Shown: positions 10,243-20,057, counted from the first letter of the stretch. The stretch: DNA of 64,000 nt from Andreprevotia chitinilytica DSM 18519 (GCF_000711875.1 NZ_KL543994.1:1-64000), one strand, 5' to 3'. Translations and numbers: made by a program. Notes: a model not told the origin generated them from the sequence alone.

Positions 10243-10683
10243 ATGTCTCTCGTACTGAATAACCTGAAGCCGGCCGAGGGCGCTACCCACGCGAAAAAGC
10301 GTGTTGGTCGCGGTATCGGTTCCGGTCTGGGTAAAACCGCAGGTCGCGGCCACAAGGGTCAAAAATCCCGTGCTGGTGGCTTCCACAAGGTTGGTTTCGA
10401 AGGCGGTCAAATGCCGCTGCATCGTCGCCTGCCGAAGCGTGGTTTCGTGTCGCTGTCTCGCGGCAAGTCGGCTGAAGTAACGCTGTCGGCATTGGACAAG
10501 CTTCCGGTTAACGAGGTCGATTTTCTCGTTCTGCTGCAAGCGGGTCTCGTTTCCCAGCATGCTGACCAAGCTAAGGTCATCCTGTCCGGCAAGATCGAAC
10601 GCGCTGTTACCTTGAAGGGCATTGCTGCCTCGAAGGGTGCTCGCGCTGCGATCGAAGCGGCGGGTGGCAGTATCGTCGACTAA
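10243..10683 (+). CDS. rplO: 50S ribosomal protein L15
   Basis: L15 is a late-assembly 50S protein. It is 146 residues, with the Gly/Arg-rich N-terminal [24 protein letters not shown] typical of L15. It precedes secY by 26 nt. Confidence 0.97.
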   Translation: MSLVLNNLKPAEGATHAKKRVGRGIGSGLGKTAGRGHKGQKSRAGGFHKVGFEGGQMPLHRRLPKRGFVSLSRGKSAEVTLSALDKLPVNEVDFLVLLQAGLVSQHADQAKVILSGKIERAVTLKGIAASKGARAAIEAAGGSIVD

Positions 10684-10709
10684 CCTAGCCTTTTGAGGAA
10701 TACGGCAAC

Positions 10710-12014
10710 GTGGCTAATCCCGCACTGGCTTCCGCAGGTAGCAAGTTTGCAGATCTGAAGAAACGGGTCTGGTTCTTGGTGGGTGCGCTGATCGTTTATC
10801 GAATCGGCGCGCACATCCCGGTGCCGGGTATCAACCCGGCAGAACTGGCAAAGTTGTTTGAATCGCAGCAAACCGGCCTGCTGAACATGTTCAACATGTT
10901 CTCAGGTGGCGCGCTGTCTCGTTTCACTGTTTTTGCTATCGGGATCATGCCGTACATTTCGGCATCGATCATTCTTCAACTTGCAGCTGAGGTTTTTCCG
11001 ACGCTCAAGCAATTGAAGAAAGAGGGTGATGCCGGCCGTCGCAAGATCACGCAGTACACGCGTTATGCAACGGTGGCATTGGCTAGTGCGCAAAGCTTCG
11101 GCATTGCGACCATGTTGCTGAAGCAGCCGGGCCTTGTGGTGTTGCCGCAAGTCCAGTTCCTGTTCTTGGCCATCGTCACGCTTGTTACGGGTACGATGTT
11201 CCTGATGTGGCTGGGCGAGCAGATTACAGAGCGAGGTCTTGGTAACGGGATCTCGATCTTGATCTGTGGCGGTATTGCGGCGGGTGTGCCGTCAGCAATT
11301 GGCAAAACGCTTACCTTGGCAAACCAGGGTGCGTTGCCGATCTTGCTGGTGTTGTTCCTGTTCGTTGGTGTGGTGCTGCTAACCGCTGCGGTGGTCTTTG
11401 TTGAACGCGGCCAGCGAAAGGTGCCTGTGCATTATGCCAAGCGCCAAGTTGGTAACCGCATTCAGCAGGCGCAAAGCACGCACCTTCCACTCAAGCTCAA
11501 CATGGCTGGTGTGATTCCGCCGATTTTTGCTTCGTCGATCATTCTGTTTCCGGCTACCGTGCTGTCTTGGACTGGTAATAGCGAGCGGTTCTCGTGGCTT
11601 AAAGGCATTGGCGACAAGCTCCATCCTGGGCAGCCGTTGTATGTGCTCTTGTATGCGGCGGCGATTATCTTCTTTTGTTACTTCTATACCGCGTTGGTCT
11701 TCAACCCGAAGGAAACCGCGGACAACCTGAAGAAAAGCGGTGCGATGATCCCGGGCTATCGTCCGGGTGAGCATACGGCGCGCTACATCGAAAAGCTCAT
11801 TCTGAAGCTGACGTTGATTGGCGCTGTATATATCACCACGATTTGCTTGATTCCAGAGTTCTTGATCCTGAAGTGGAACGTTCCGTTCTATTTCGGCGGC
11901 ACTTCACTGCTGATTTTGGTAGTGGTGACGATGGACTTCATGGCGCAGATGCAATCGTACGTGTTGTCGCACCAGTACGAGAGTCTGCTGAAAAAAGCCA
12001 ATTTCAAAGGCTGA
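10710..12014 (+). CDS. secY: Preprotein translocase subunit SecY
   Basis: SecY is the channel of the Sec translocon in the inner membrane. The protein is 434 residues with about ten membrane helices. The cytoplasmic segment [29 protein letters not shown] and the plug region near the N-terminus are recognisable. The start is GTG at 10710, preceded by GAGGAATACGG. It sits in its standard spc-operon place, between rplO and infA. Confidence 0.98.
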   Translation: MANPALASAGSKFADLKKRVWFLVGALIVYRIGAHIPVPGINPAELAKLFESQQTGLLNMFNMFSGGALSRFTVFAIGIMPYISASIILQLAAEVFPTLKQLKKEGDAGRRKITQYTRYATVALASAQSFGIATMLLKQPGLVVLPQVQFLFLAIVTLVTGTMFLMWLGEQITERGLGNGISILICGGIAAGVPSAIGKTLTLANQGALPILLVLFLFVGVVLLTAAVVFVERGQRKVPVHYAKRQVGNRIQQAQSTHLPLKLNMAGVIPPIFASSIILFPATVLSWTGNSERFSWLKGIGDKLHPGQPLYVLLYAAAIIFFCYFYTALVFNPKETADNLKKSGAMIPGYRPGEHTARYIEKLILKLTLIGAVYITTICLIPEFLILKWNVPFYFGGTSLLILVVVTMDFMAQMQSYVLSHQYESLLKKANFKG

Positions 12015-12030
12015 GCATAAGTAGGCTGTC

Positions 12031-12249
12031 ATGGCGAAAGAAGACGTCATCCAGATGCAAGGCGAGGTGCTCGAAACGCTGCCGAATGCAACGTTTCGAG
12101 TGAAACTCGAAAACGGGCATGTGATTCTTGGTCATATCTCCGGCAAGATGCGGATGCATTACATCCGCATTCTTCCCGGTGACAAGGTCACCGTAGAACT
12201 GACTCCCTACGATCTGACCAAGGCTCGCATCGTATTCCGGGCGAAATAA
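12031..12249 (+). CDS. infA: Translation initiation factor IF-1
   Basis: IF-1 occupies the A site during initiation. It is a 72-residue OB-fold protein ([20 protein letters not shown]...). The position between secY and rpmJ is common in betaproteobacteria. Some Neisseriales have a second infA, but none is in the window. Confidence 0.97.
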   Translation: MAKEDVIQMQGEVLETLPNATFRVKLENGHVILGHISGKMRMHYIRILPGDKVTVELTPYDLTKARIVFRAK

Positions 12250-12286
12250 GCCGCTCGGGATTTCATTTTGACTGAAAGGAAAGACG

Positions 12287-12400
12287 ATGAGAGTTCAAGC
12301 ATCGGTCAAGAAAATCTGCCGCAACTGCAAAATCATCCGCCGCAACCGTGTTGTGCGCGTGATCTGCACCGACCCGCGGCATAAGCAACGCCAAGGCTGA
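12287..12400 (+). CDS. rpmJ: 50S ribosomal protein L36
   Basis: L36 is the smallest 50S protein. The 37-codon frame reads [20 protein letters not shown] and ends DPRHKQRQG. The zinc ligands C11, C14, C27 and H32 are present, so this is the zinc-binding (C-plus) form. GAAAGGAAAGACG precedes the ATG. Confidence 0.97.
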   Translation: MRVQASVKKICRNCKIIRRNRVVRVICTDPRHKQRQG

Positions 12401-12429
12401 TTGAATAAATCGGCAACTAGCGTTATACT
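12401..12429 (+). promoter_or_regulatory. Sigma-70 promoter of the alpha operon
   Basis: TTGAAT (12401-12406), a 17-nt spacer and TATACT (12424-12429) form a near-consensus promoter directly after the rpmJ stop. It would give rpsM-rpsK-rpsD-rpoA-rplQ its own transcript start. Confidence 0.75.
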
Positions 12430-12461
12430 CGAAAACTTTTTTGAACCTGGGGTAAAGAAGT

Positions 12462-12824
12462 ATGGCCCGTATTGCTGGGGTTAACATTCCCAATCACCAG
12501 CATGCTGTGATCGGCCTTCAGGCAATTTACGGCATCGGCCGCACTCGCGCTTACGCGATCTGCGAAGCCACCGCCGTTGCGCCTACCAAGAAGGTCAAGG
12601 ATCTCAGCGAAGCTGAACTCGACAAGTTGCGTGAAGAAATCGGTAAGTTCACCGTTGAAGGCGACCTGCGTCGCGAAATTACGATGAGCATCAAGCGTCT
12701 GATGGACCTTGGTTGCTATCGTGGCTTCCGCCATCGCAAGGGTCTGCCAGTTCGCGGCCAACGCACGCGTACCAATGCTCGTACCCGTAAGGGTCCGCGC
12801 AAGCCTATTGCCGGCAAGAAATAA
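12462..12824 (+). CDS. rpsM: 30S ribosomal protein S13
   Basis: S13 forms 30S head bridges to the 50S and contacts P-site tRNA. It is 120 residues, starts [20 protein letters not shown] and has the basic tail [22 protein letters not shown]. First gene of the alpha operon. Confidence 0.97.
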   Translation: MARIAGVNIPNHQHAVIGLQAIYGIGRTRAYAICEATAVAPTKKVKDLSEAELDKLREEIGKFTVEGDLRREITMSIKRLMDLGCYRGFRHRKGLPVRGQRTRTNARTRKGPRKPIAGKK

Positions 12825-12854
12825 GCCGGCAGCGTAATTAAAGGATTTAGTTAA

Positions 12855-13247
12855 ATGGCTAAAGCAAACACAGTGCGTGTACGGAAGAAAGTCAAAAAGA
12901 GCGTGTCGGAAGGCATCGTGCATGTGCACGCGTCTTTCAATAACACGATCATTACCATCACCGATCGCCAAGGCAATGCACTTTCTTGGGCTACCTCGGG
13001 CGGTGCTGGTTTTAAGGGCTCTCGGAAAAGTACACCCTTTGCGGCACAGGTTGCTGCAGAGCACGCTGGTAAAGTTGCCCAAGAATATGGTGTGAAGAAC
13101 CTTGAAGTTCGTATCAAGGGCCCTGGTCCGGGTCGCGAATCCGCGGTGCGTGCATTGAACGCGCTCGGCTTCAAGATCACCAGCATTTCGGATGTGACGC
13201 CTGTGCCGCATAACGGCTGCCGTCCGCCGAAAAAGCGTCGTATCTAA
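12855..13247 (+). CDS. rpsK: 30S ribosomal protein S11
   Basis: S11 is a 30S platform protein. It is 130 residues and includes [20 protein letters not shown] and the end [28 protein letters not shown] precedes the ATG. Confidence 0.97.
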   Translation: MAKANTVRVRKKVKKSVSEGIVHVHASFNNTIITITDRQGNALSWATSGGAGFKGSRKSTPFAAQVAAEHAGKVAQEYGVKNLEVRIKGPGPGRESAVRALNALGFKITSISDVTPVPHNGCRPPKKRRI

Positions 13248-13261
13248 TCCCGGAGTAAGTC

Positions 13262-13888
13262 ATGGCTCGTTATATTGGACCCAAGTGCAAACTCGCACGC
13301 CGCGAAGGTACAGACCTTTTCCTGAAGAGCGCTCGTCGCTCGCTCGATAGCAAGTGCAAGCTGGAACAAGCCCCAGGCCAGCATGGCGCTAACGGTAAAC
13401 AACCGCGTCTTTCCGACTACGGTGTTCACCTGCGTGAGAAGCAAAAGATCCGTCGTATCTACGGCGTGCTGGAACGTCAGTTCCGCCGTTATTTTGAAGA
13501 AGCCAGCCGCCGTAAAGGCTCCACTGGCGAAAACCTGCTGAAGCTGCTCGAATCCCGCCTCGATAACGTTGTTTATCGTATGGGTTTTGGTTCGACACGT
13601 GCTGAAGCACGCCAACTGGTAAGCCACAAGGCAATCGTCGTGAATGGCCAAGTCGTCAATATCGCGTCCTTCCAAGTGAAGGCCGGTGACGTCGTGTCCG
13701 TGCGCGAAAAAGCCCAAAAGCAAGCTCGCGTGGTAGAAGCTCTGTCGCTGACCGAAGGCATCGGATTTCCGGGCTGGGTGCAGGTTGACAGCAAGAAGAT
13801 GGAAGGCGTGTTCAAGAGCGCGCCGGAGCGTTCCGACCTGTCCAGCGATCTGAATGAATCGCTGGTGGTGGAATTCTATTCCAAGTAA
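13262..13888 (+). CDS. rpsD: 30S ribosomal protein S4
   Basis: S4 is a primary 16S-binding protein and, in E. coli, represses the alpha operon. It is 208 residues. An N-terminal domain begins [20 protein letters not shown], and an S4 RNA-binding domain lies near residues 98-160 ([25 protein letters not shown]). It precedes rpoA by 39 nt. Confidence 0.97.
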   Translation: MARYIGPKCKLARREGTDLFLKSARRSLDSKCKLEQAPGQHGANGKQPRLSDYGVHLREKQKIRRIYGVLERQFRRYFEEASRRKGSTGENLLKLLESRLDNVVYRMGFGSTRAEARQLVSHKAIVVNGQVVNIASFQVKAGDVVSVREKAQKQARVVEALSLTEGIGFPGWVQVDSKKMEGVFKSAPERSDLSSDLNESLVVEFYSK

Positions 13889-13927
13889 TCGCTGACAACC
13901 GCTCAGGCCCAAGGGATCACTGAATAT

Positions 13928-14911
13928 ATGCAAAACCTCGCTAATGAGTTGCTCAAGCCGCGCATCATCGACGTGCAGGCTCAATCTGCTGCCCAAGCAC
14001 GGGTAGTGATGGAGCCGTTCGAGCGCGGTTACGGCCATACGCTCGGTAACGCCTTGCGCCGCATCCTGCTGTCTTCGATGCCGGGCTTTGCCCCGACCGA
14101 AGTCAAGATCGACGGTGTCGTTCACGAATACTCCGCGCTTGATGGCGTGCAGGAAGACGTGGTCGATATCCTGCTGAACCTGAAGGGTGTGGTGCTCAAG
14201 CTGCACGGTCGTGAGGCCGTGACGCTGACGCTGGTAAAAGATGGTGAAGGCGTAGTTAAAGCCGGCGACATCCAATTGCCACATGATGTGGAAGTGGTCA
14301 ATCCGGAACACGTGATTGCTCACCTTTCCGCTGGTGGCAAGTTGAACGTGGAAATCAAGGTCGAAAAAGGCCGTGGTTACCAGCCGGCGCCAGTTCGTCT
14401 GTCCAACGACGAAAATCGCACCATCGGCACCATCCAGCTGGATGCGTCGTTCAGCCCGATCCGTCGCGTTAGCTACGCGGTCGAAAGCGCCCGTGTTGAA
14501 CAGCGTACCGATCTGGATCGCCTGATCCTCGATATCGAAACGAACGGCGTGCTGACGCCAGAAGATGCCGTGCGCCAAGCCGCTCGCATTCTGATGGATC
14601 AGCTCGTGGTGTTCGCCGATCTCGAAGGCACTCCAGTCGAGGAAGAGAAACCGCAAGCGCCGCAGATCGATCCGATCCTGCTGCGTCCGGTGGACGACCT
14701 CGAACTGACCGTGCGTTCGGCGAACTGCCTCAAGGCCGAAAACATCTACTACATCGGGGATCTGATCCAGCGCACCGAGACTGAACTCTTGAAGGCACCG
14801 AATCTGGGCCGCAAGTCCTTGAATGAAATCAAGGAAGTGCTGGCTTCGAAGGGTCTGTCGCTGGGCATGCGCCTCGAAAACTGGCCGCCGGCTGGCTTGG
14901 AAAAGCCCTGA
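13928..14911 (+). CDS. rpoA: RNA polymerase alpha subunit
   Basis: The alpha dimer scaffolds RNA polymerase and its C-terminal domain contacts activators and UP elements. The protein is 327 residues. The N-terminal dimerisation domain contains [19 protein letters not shown] near residues 36-54. The C-terminal domain contains [28 protein letters not shown]. It is intact and conventional. Confidence 0.98.
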   Translation: MQNLANELLKPRIIDVQAQSAAQARVVMEPFERGYGHTLGNALRRILLSSMPGFAPTEVKIDGVVHEYSALDGVQEDVVDILLNLKGVVLKLHGREAVTLTLVKDGEGVVKAGDIQLPHDVEVVNPEHVIAHLSAGGKLNVEIKVEKGRGYQPAPVRLSNDENRTIGTIQLDASFSPIRRVSYAVESARVEQRTDLDRLILDIETNGVLTPEDAVRQAARILMDQLVVFADLEGTPVEEEKPQAPQIDPILLRPVDDLELTVRSANCLKAENIYYIGDLIQRTETELLKAPNLGRKSLNEIKEVLASKGLSLGMRLENWPPAGLEKP

Positions 14912-14936
14912 GCGGTCAACGGAAAGGAACTGACAA

Positions 14937-15323
14937 ATGCGTCATGGAAATGGCAATCGTAAACTGAATCGTACGTCGGCTCACCGCCAAGCGCTGTTGC
15001 GCAATCTGGCAAATGCGCTGTTGCGTCACGAAGTCATCAAAACCACTTTGCCGAAGGCTAAGGAACTGCGCCGCGTCGCAGAACCGCTGATTACCCTCGG
15101 CAAGGCACCGTCGCTGGCTAACCGCCGCCTCGCGTTTAACCGCACCCGCGATCGTGATATCGTGGTCAAGCTGTTCGATGTGCTCGGCCCGCGTTATTCC
15201 GCCCGCAATGGTGGTTACCTCCGTATCCTGAAGTGCGGTTTCCGCGCGGGCGACAATGCGCCGATGGCGTTTGTTGAACTCGTTGACCGTCCGGAAGATG
15301 CGGAAGTGGTCGCTGCTGAATAA
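14937..15323 (+). CDS. rplQ: 50S ribosomal protein L17
   Basis: L17 is a 50S protein near the tunnel exit. It is 128 residues and starts [24 protein letters not shown]. It ends the alpha operon and is followed by a strong bidirectional terminator. Confidence 0.97.
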   Translation: MRHGNGNRKLNRTSAHRQALLRNLANALLRHEVIKTTLPKAKELRRVAEPLITLGKAPSLANRRLAFNRTRDRDIVVKLFDVLGPRYSARNGGYLRILKCGFRAGDNAPMAFVELVDRPEDAEVVAAE

Positions 15324-15338
15324 GCAGACGATGACAAT

Positions 15339-15368
15339 AAAAAAGGCCAGCTTATGCTGGCCTTTTTT
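15339..15368. terminator. Bidirectional terminator after rplQ
   Basis: A 13-bp A/T-flanked stem (15339-15351 with 15356-15368; core GGCCAGC/GCTGGCC, TTAT loop) ends in T6 on the plus strand and A6/T6 on the other. It can terminate the ribosomal operon and the convergent HDOD gene, whose stop lies inside it. Confidence 0.93.
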
Positions 15369-16329
15369 ATGCCTGCAATATTTGTGGTTCAGGTGGTTGT
15401 GGTTCGGAGGCGATTACTATTAATGGACGTTGACTGATTGGCGGCAAGCATTGATACCACTGCCAGTGGTGTCCGGTGCGCAATGCACAGTCTCGCACCA
15501 ACTGGTAGGCCGCATCGACATCGGTATTGAGTAGATCCGCCACAACCTGGTAGTCATCAGGTAGTGCAGGGTTGTCCCAGCCGTGGCCTAAATGGCGCGC
15601 GATAGCCGTTGCTGCGGTCACCGTGCGCACTCTGGGCTCGTCAGCGCGGTGCTCGTCCATCAAGTGCATGAGCAGCGTCGGTAATTTCCATTGCTGGGCG
15701 ATATCCAGTTGAAGATCGATCAGAGGAAAACCGATGACAGCTATTTGTGCATCCCGGCTGCGTAAATCCGGATTCTGGATTTGATTGCGCATGATGGTGA
15801 CGGCAAGTTGGGGTGCGGAGAGCCATAGCAGCATTTCCGCCAGGCCTGAGAGTAGGGAGGCCGTCTTGGTTTCCAGCGGATCCAGGTCGTGGCGTCGGTC
15901 TGCGATAGCTGCGGCAAGCTGGCTTGCGAAATAATTGCGCGCCATGACCCGTCGCAAGCCTTCTCGAGCGGAAGGATGATCAGCCAGTCGTTGCTCTACC
16001 GATTCGACACGGGCGAACTCCTTGAAGAATCCGTCGATACCAACCATAAGCAGTACGCGATCCACGGTGCTGACATCGGTGAGTTGACTGGCGTGGCGGT
16101 GGTCTTGCAGGAATCGGATCATGCGCTGGGTAAGCAACGCATCATGCTCAATCATGCTGGCAAGATCCCGTAGACCGATTTCGTCGCTGCGGGCGCGCAA
16201 ACCCTGCATTTGATCCAGCGTATACTGCAGCACCGGCAGGTCGAGCGTGCTCCAGTGGCTGATCCAGGAAGAACGGGTCTGTGGAGCGCTAGTCAGCATC
16301 GGGTGGCATCGAGTAATGATTGCTTGCAT
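15367..16329 (-). CDS. HDOD-domain protein
   Basis: HDOD proteins are signalling or regulatory proteins with an HD-like fold that usually lack phosphohydrolase activity. The 320 residues contain the family-like segment LRDLASMIEHDALLTQRMIR near 53-72, then helical regions and an LLDLQ-type segment around 205. No second domain is visible. An internal ATG (16299) would shorten it by 10 residues, and neither start has a clear ribosome-binding site. It is convergent with rplQ. The partner and target are unknown; the HDOD call rests on motif resemblance. Confidence 0.7.
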   Translation of the reverse strand: MQAIITRCHPMLTSAPQTRSSWISHWSTLDLPVLQYTLDQMQGLRARSDEIGLRDLASMIEHDALLTQRMIRFLQDHRHASQLTDVSTVDRVLLMVGIDGFFKEFARVESVEQRLADHPSAREGLRRVMARNYFASQLAAAIADRRHDLDPLETKTASLLSGLAEMLLWLSAPQLAVTIMRNQIQNPDLRSRDAQIAVIGFPLIDLQLDIAQQWKLPTLLMHLMDEHRADEPRVRTVTAATAIARHLGHGWDNPALPDDYQVVADLLNTDVDAAYQLVRDCALRTGHHWQWYQCLPPISQRPLIVIASEPQPPEPQILQA

Positions 16330-16564
16330 TGTAGCGGGTGTTAAGCGCTTGTTTCAGCAGATAATTGCTTCGATTTGCTGAAAGGGATGCAATCGGAGTG
16401 ACCTATATCTCGATATTCGTGCTGTTCGCGGTGTCGGTCCGGGGCGCGCTATTTCTTCTACGGGTTTCTTGCCGCAAGCAAGTCGACGACATCCTCGCCG
16501 CATTTCATGATCTGCCCGGCCTGCCTTGGGCGCTCCTTGAATCTTCTACGAATAGGCTATCAGC

Positions 16565-17386
16565 ATGGCACGGTACGCAATCGGCGATATCCAGGGCTGT
16601 TATACGGAACTCCAGCTTCTACTGGATCGGATGCAATTTGATCCGCAACGCGACACGCTTTATCTGGTCGGCGATCTCGTTAATCGGGGGCCGGATTCAC
16701 TTGCGGTATTGCGCTGGGTGATGAGGCAAGGTGCTGCGGTACAAACGGTATTGGGGAATCACGATTTGCATCTGCTGGCCATTGCTGCAGGTGTGAGCAA
16801 AGCCAAGCTTGGCGATACGATGGCGACGGTGTTGCAAGCGCCGGATTTGCCGGAAATCGTCGACTGGCTGCGTAGGCAGCCGCTGATGCTGACGCTGTCG
16901 GATGCCATCGTCGTGCATGCCGGCATCTGGCCAGGATGGGATGCACGCTTGGCGCAGTCGTTGGCGGATGAGGTGGGATCGGTATTGGCGGGAAATCAGT
17001 GGCGATCTTTTCTGGCCGCGATGTATGGCAATCAGCCATTGCAGTGGTCGGATGCACTGCAAGGGGATGATCGTTTGCGTTTTGTGGTGAATGCTGCGAC
17101 CCGAATGCGTTTTGTCGATACGGCTGGTGCTTTGCAGCTCAAGTACAAAGGTGAACTCGACCGGGCTCCGGCGGGATTATGTCCTTGGTTCGAATGGCCG
17201 CAGCGCGTGGCAACGCCGCGTGTTATTTGCGGTCATTGGTCAGCCTTGGGATTGCGCGTGAGCGAGACGTTATGGGCGCTCGATACCGGCTGCATTTGGG
17301 GTGGGGCGCTGACCGGGGTCGATCTGGATAGCGGCCGATTGTTTCAGGTGCCGGCGCAGCAGGTGTATCAGGAGTTGGCCGACTAG
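16565..17386 (+). CDS. apaH: Bis(5'-nucleosyl)-tetraphosphatase, symmetrical
   Basis: ApaH cleaves Ap4A to two ADP and can remove Np4 caps from RNA. The 273 residues carry the metallophosphoesterase motifs GDIQGC (7-12), GDLVNRGPDS (36-45) and GNHD (64-67), with VVHAGIWPGW later. The C-terminal CGHWSALGLR is the ApaH-type HW motif. It is convergent with the olsA-like gene (4-bp overlap). The 235 bp upstream (16330-16564) hold no convincing gene. Confidence 0.95.
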   Translation: MARYAIGDIQGCYTELQLLLDRMQFDPQRDTLYLVGDLVNRGPDSLAVLRWVMRQGAAVQTVLGNHDLHLLAIAAGVSKAKLGDTMATVLQAPDLPEIVDWLRRQPLMLTLSDAIVVHAGIWPGWDARLAQSLADEVGSVLAGNQWRSFLAAMYGNQPLQWSDALQGDDRLRFVVNAATRMRFVDTAGALQLKYKGELDRAPAGLCPWFEWPQRVATPRVICGHWSALGLRVSETLWALDTGCIWGGALTGVDLDSGRLFQVPAQQVYQELAD

Positions 17387-18261
17387 GGCTTGTGGGTACA
17401 GGGCTGCACCTGCACGGCTTGCTCGGGATGCTGCGCTTGCGAATGTGCGTTTAGCGCGACGTGTGCCGCATGAATGCGCGCTTCGACTGCCCGGGTGAGT
17501 GTGCGACGGTCATGCTGTTCGCTGGCTACTGGCGATAGGAAGTTGATTTCCACTGTCAGACCGCGATTGCCGAGGATGCGCCACAACGAGTGGCCGATGC
17601 TCATATCGTTGACGTAGGCCGCCAGCTCGCAACGCTGCCCTTTGGCATTGCAGTAACGCAAATACACGGGTTGCAGTGTGGTCTGGCCATCTACCGCAGC
17701 TTGCAGCAGGGAGGAGCGGAAAGGCAGGATGCCGTTGCCACAGCTGGTGGTGCCTTCCGGGAAGACGGTTAGACAGTCGCCACCTTGCAGGGCGGACAGC
17801 ATGTCTTGGCCGACTCGTGCGGTATCGCGTTTGCGCTCACGTTCAATGAATAGCGTGCCGGTGCCGATACAGAGCTTGCCCACCACGGGCCAGTGGCGGA
17901 TTTCCGCTTTGGCAACGAAGCGGGACACCGTCACGGCGTTGAGGACGAAGATATCCATCCATGAGATGTGGTTGGAAATCAACAGGTGATTGGCCGGATA
18001 CAGACCGGGTGCAACGCCTTGTACGCGAATGCTGATGCCAAGCAGCTTGGTCAGCTGAGCCGACCAGGCGTGAATTCGTGTCACGCGTGCGGCCCGATCC
18101 AGCCTGGGGAAAACCCAGGCTACCGTAGCCATCCCGCGCATCACATGCAGCAGAAAACGACAAAGCCGATACAAGCGCAGAACGAAAACTGGCATGGCTG
18201 GGGACGGCGATACAATCCAGGGTGAAAAAAGTTCCCCGGAGTTTAGCTGCTCCGCTTTCAT
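17383..18261 (-). CDS. olsA: 1-acyl-glycerol-3-phosphate acyltransferase-type protein (OlsA/PlsC family)
   Basis: PlsC-family enzymes transfer an acyl group to a lysolipid. The catalytic NHxxxxD motif is NHISWMD (residues 97-103) and the acceptor motif is FPEGTTS (167-173). A hydrophobic N-terminus follows a 22-residue polar lead. ATG 18195 (MPVFVLRLYRL) is a plausible alternative start, but 18261 is only 25 nt behind the upstream olsB-like gene and has a GGGA upstream. Placement directly after an OlsB-type N-acyltransferase suggests the second step of ornithine-lipid synthesis. A general PlsC role cannot be excluded. Confidence 0.8.
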   Translation of the reverse strand: MKAEQLNSGELFSPWIVSPSPAMPVFVLRLYRLCRFLLHVMRGMATVAWVFPRLDRAARVTRIHAWSAQLTKLLGISIRVQGVAPGLYPANHLLISNHISWMDIFVLNAVTVSRFVAKAEIRHWPVVGKLCIGTGTLFIERERKRDTARVGQDMLSALQGGDCLTVFPEGTTSCGNGILPFRSSLLQAAVDGQTTLQPVYLRYCNAKGQRCELAAYVNDMSIGHSLWRILGNRGLTVEINFLSPVASEQHDRRTLTRAVEARIHAAHVALNAHSQAQHPEQAVQVQPCTHKP

Positions 18262-18286
18262 CCCGCTATGTCCCTATTGCCATGCG

Positions 18287-19039
18287 TTAGCGAATGAAAT
18301 GCCGTGCGTAGCGCTGGTCCATTTTCTGCATCGGCAGCAGAACGAACAGATCAGCAGTATTGAAGTCAGGATCCCATGCTGGCTCGCCGCAAATCATGGC
18401 ACCTGCGCGCAAGTAGCCCTTGATCAGCGGGGGGACTTCCGCGTCGAGCTTTTGGTTCAGCGCAGCCAGTGGGAGTGGGCAGCGTGGCACCACGCGCCAT
18501 TCAACCGGGCCGAGGTGATTGTCCACCAGCTTGCGATACAGGCTGGCTGCCAAGTGGCCGCCATCGATCAACGAGACGCTGGCGCAACCGATCAGGTAAT
18601 GGTGGTTGCGGCGTTGCATGTATTCGGCCAAGCCTGCCCAGAGCAGCGTAATGGTCGCGCCAGTACGGTAGTCCGGGTGGACACAGGAGCGGCCAACTTC
18701 GACCAGCTGTGGGCGCAACGCACCCAAGCGAGTCAGATCGAATTCGGTGTCCGAGTAGTAACTACCCAGTTTTTTCGCCTGATCCGGCGGCAGGATACGG
18801 TAGGTTCCGACGACTTCGCCGGTTTCATCGTCCTGAACCAGCAGGTGGTCGCAGTATGGGTCGAACAAATCCTGATCGATGCCAGCCTCGCGTGAGGGCA
18901 GGCGGGCGCCCATTTCTTCGGCGAATACACGGTAGCGCAGCATTTGCGCCGCGCGGATGTCATCTTGATGTCGCGCCAATGTGACGGACAGCTTGCGTTT
19001 GCGGGAATGGGTTGAAGCTGTTTGCAACTGCTCAAGCAT
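18287..19039 (-). CDS. olsB: Ornithine N-acyltransferase-like GNAT protein (OlsB family)
   Basis: OlsB attaches a 3-hydroxyacyl chain from ACP to ornithine to give lyso-ornithine lipid. The 250-residue protein has the GNAT/hemolysin-like (COG3176-type) fold. Recognisable segments are LRYRVFAEEMGA near 30-41, DPYCDHLLVQD near 59-69, EVGRSCVHPDYRTG near 109-122 and a C-terminal PPLIKGYLRAGA. ATG 19039 is chosen over an upstream in-frame start because AGGAGAG lies just before it. An 11-bp-phased Pho-box-like array precedes the gene, which fits the known phosphate control of ornithine lipids in other bacteria. Confidence 0.85.
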   Translation of the reverse strand: MLEQLQTASTHSRKRKLSVTLARHQDDIRAAQMLRYRVFAEEMGARLPSREAGIDQDLFDPYCDHLLVQDDETGEVVGTYRILPPDQAKKLGSYYSDTEFDLTRLGALRPQLVEVGRSCVHPDYRTGATITLLWAGLAEYMQRRNHHYLIGCASVSLIDGGHLAASLYRKLVDNHLGPVEWRVVPRCPLPLAALNQKLDAEVPPLIKGYLRAGAMICGEPAWDPDFNTADLFVLLPMQKMDQRYARHFIR

Positions 19040-19064
19040 GGGTCTCTCTCCTGCGAGTGAGACA

Positions 19065-19120
19065 AAATTAAGCGGTTGCGATGACGGTGCGATGACCGAA
19101 GTGTGAACAGCGTGTGACGG
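19065..19120 (-). promoter_or_regulatory. Pho-box-like array and -10 upstream of olsB
   Basis: Read on the minus strand, four 7-bp units (CCGTCAC, TGTTCAC, CGGTCAT, CCGTCAT) are each separated by 4 bp. Their plus-strand positions are 19114-19120, 19103-19109, 19092-19098 and 19081-19087, an exact 11-bp period. The PhoB consensus unit is CTGTCAT with the same spacing. A TAATTT (19070-19065) lies 10 bp downstream, the usual place of a -10 at a PhoB-dependent promoter. The remainder of 19040-19276 holds no gene. Confidence 0.7.
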
Positions 19121-19276
19121 TGTGAGGTGGTCGGCAGGAAACGGGCGAACCGTGCTGGATTGTTGCAAGCTGGTTCGTTGCTTGGGCGCACGGATATTGC
19201 ACTGATGTTGCCGTGGGGGTGAATGGCTCGCCTGCCTGCGCCATGATCGTGCAGCGCAGGGGCGATCCATGAGCAA

Positions 19277-20017
19277 TCAGAGAATGAACCCGGCCAGCTT
19301 GTTCTCGAGCATGCGGGGGTTTTCACCATTCGCGATGGTCACCAGGCCTTCCAGCAACATTTCACGGCGGCGGATTTCGATGCTGATGTGATTGCGTAGC
19401 TTGTTCGAGATTGGCAGGAAAATCAGGTTGGCAGAGCCCACGCCGTAGATCGTTGCCACGAAGGCGACGGCGATACCGGCGCCGAGCTTGGAAGGATCGG
19501 TCAGGTTCTCCATCACGTGGATCAAGCCCATTACGGCCCCCAGAATGCCGATAGTCGGTGCATAGCCACCGGCTGATTCCCATATCTTGGCCGCGGCTCT
19601 GGAGCGGGTTTCAAAGGCATCGATATCCAGCTCCATCGAGCGGCGGATGGTATCCGGTTCGGCCCCGTCGACCAGCATCGCCAAGCCGCGTTTTACATAA
19701 GGGTCTTTTTCTCCGCCTAGATAGGCTTCCAGTGACAACAGCCCACCACGACGGGCTTGCTGGCCCCAATTGACGAGTGTTGCAAGAACGCGACGGAAGT
19801 CGTGCTTCGGCGGCACGAACACCCATTTGACCATCCTGACCCCGGCGGTGAAGTCGCTGAGCCGGCTTTGCAGCATGACCGCGCCGATGGTGCCGCCCAT
19901 GACGATCATGAAGGCGGTGAATTGCAGCAACGAGCCGATATGCCCACCTTCCATGTACTGGCCGAGCAGGATAGCCGCGAGGCCAAGGGTGAGGCCGATA
20001 ACGCTGATTTTGTCCAT
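19277..20017 (-). CDS. motC: Flagellar stator protein, MotA/MotC type
   Basis: MotA-type subunits form the proton-conducting stator with a MotB-type partner. The 246 residues give four membrane segments (about 3-20, 28-50, 150-172 and 183-203). The conserved APTIGILGAVMGLIHVM and GVGSANLIFLPISNKL regions are present. The length resembles the MotC/PomA/MotP class rather than the longer E. coli MotA. GGGAA precedes the ATG. The gene follows fliA, as motC does in other betaproteobacteria, but no motD/motB gene follows; the next gene is olsB. The partner must lie elsewhere. Confidence 0.88.
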   Translation of the reverse strand: MDKISVIGLTLGLAAILLGQYMEGGHIGSLLQFTAFMIVMGGTIGAVMLQSRLSDFTAGVRMVKWVFVPPKHDFRRVLATLVNWGQQARRGGLLSLEAYLGGEKDPYVKRGLAMLVDGAEPDTIRRSMELDIDAFETRSRAAAKIWESAGGYAPTIGILGAVMGLIHVMENLTDPSKLGAGIAVAFVATIYGVGSANLIFLPISNKLRNHISIEIRRREMLLEGLVTIANGENPRMLENKLAGFIL

Positions 20018-20057
20018 GAGTTCCCGTGCGGTGAGCGGCGTTGGGCGTCAAGAGCGC

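Noticed and set aside
13244-14656. A 470-codon open frame antisense to rpsD and rpoA
   Set aside because: It is a shadow of two conserved genes with no family features.
18733-19329. A 198-codon minus-strand frame across the olsB/motC gap, considered as a missing motD
   Set aside because: It has no membrane helix or OmpA-type domain and overlaps olsB in another frame.
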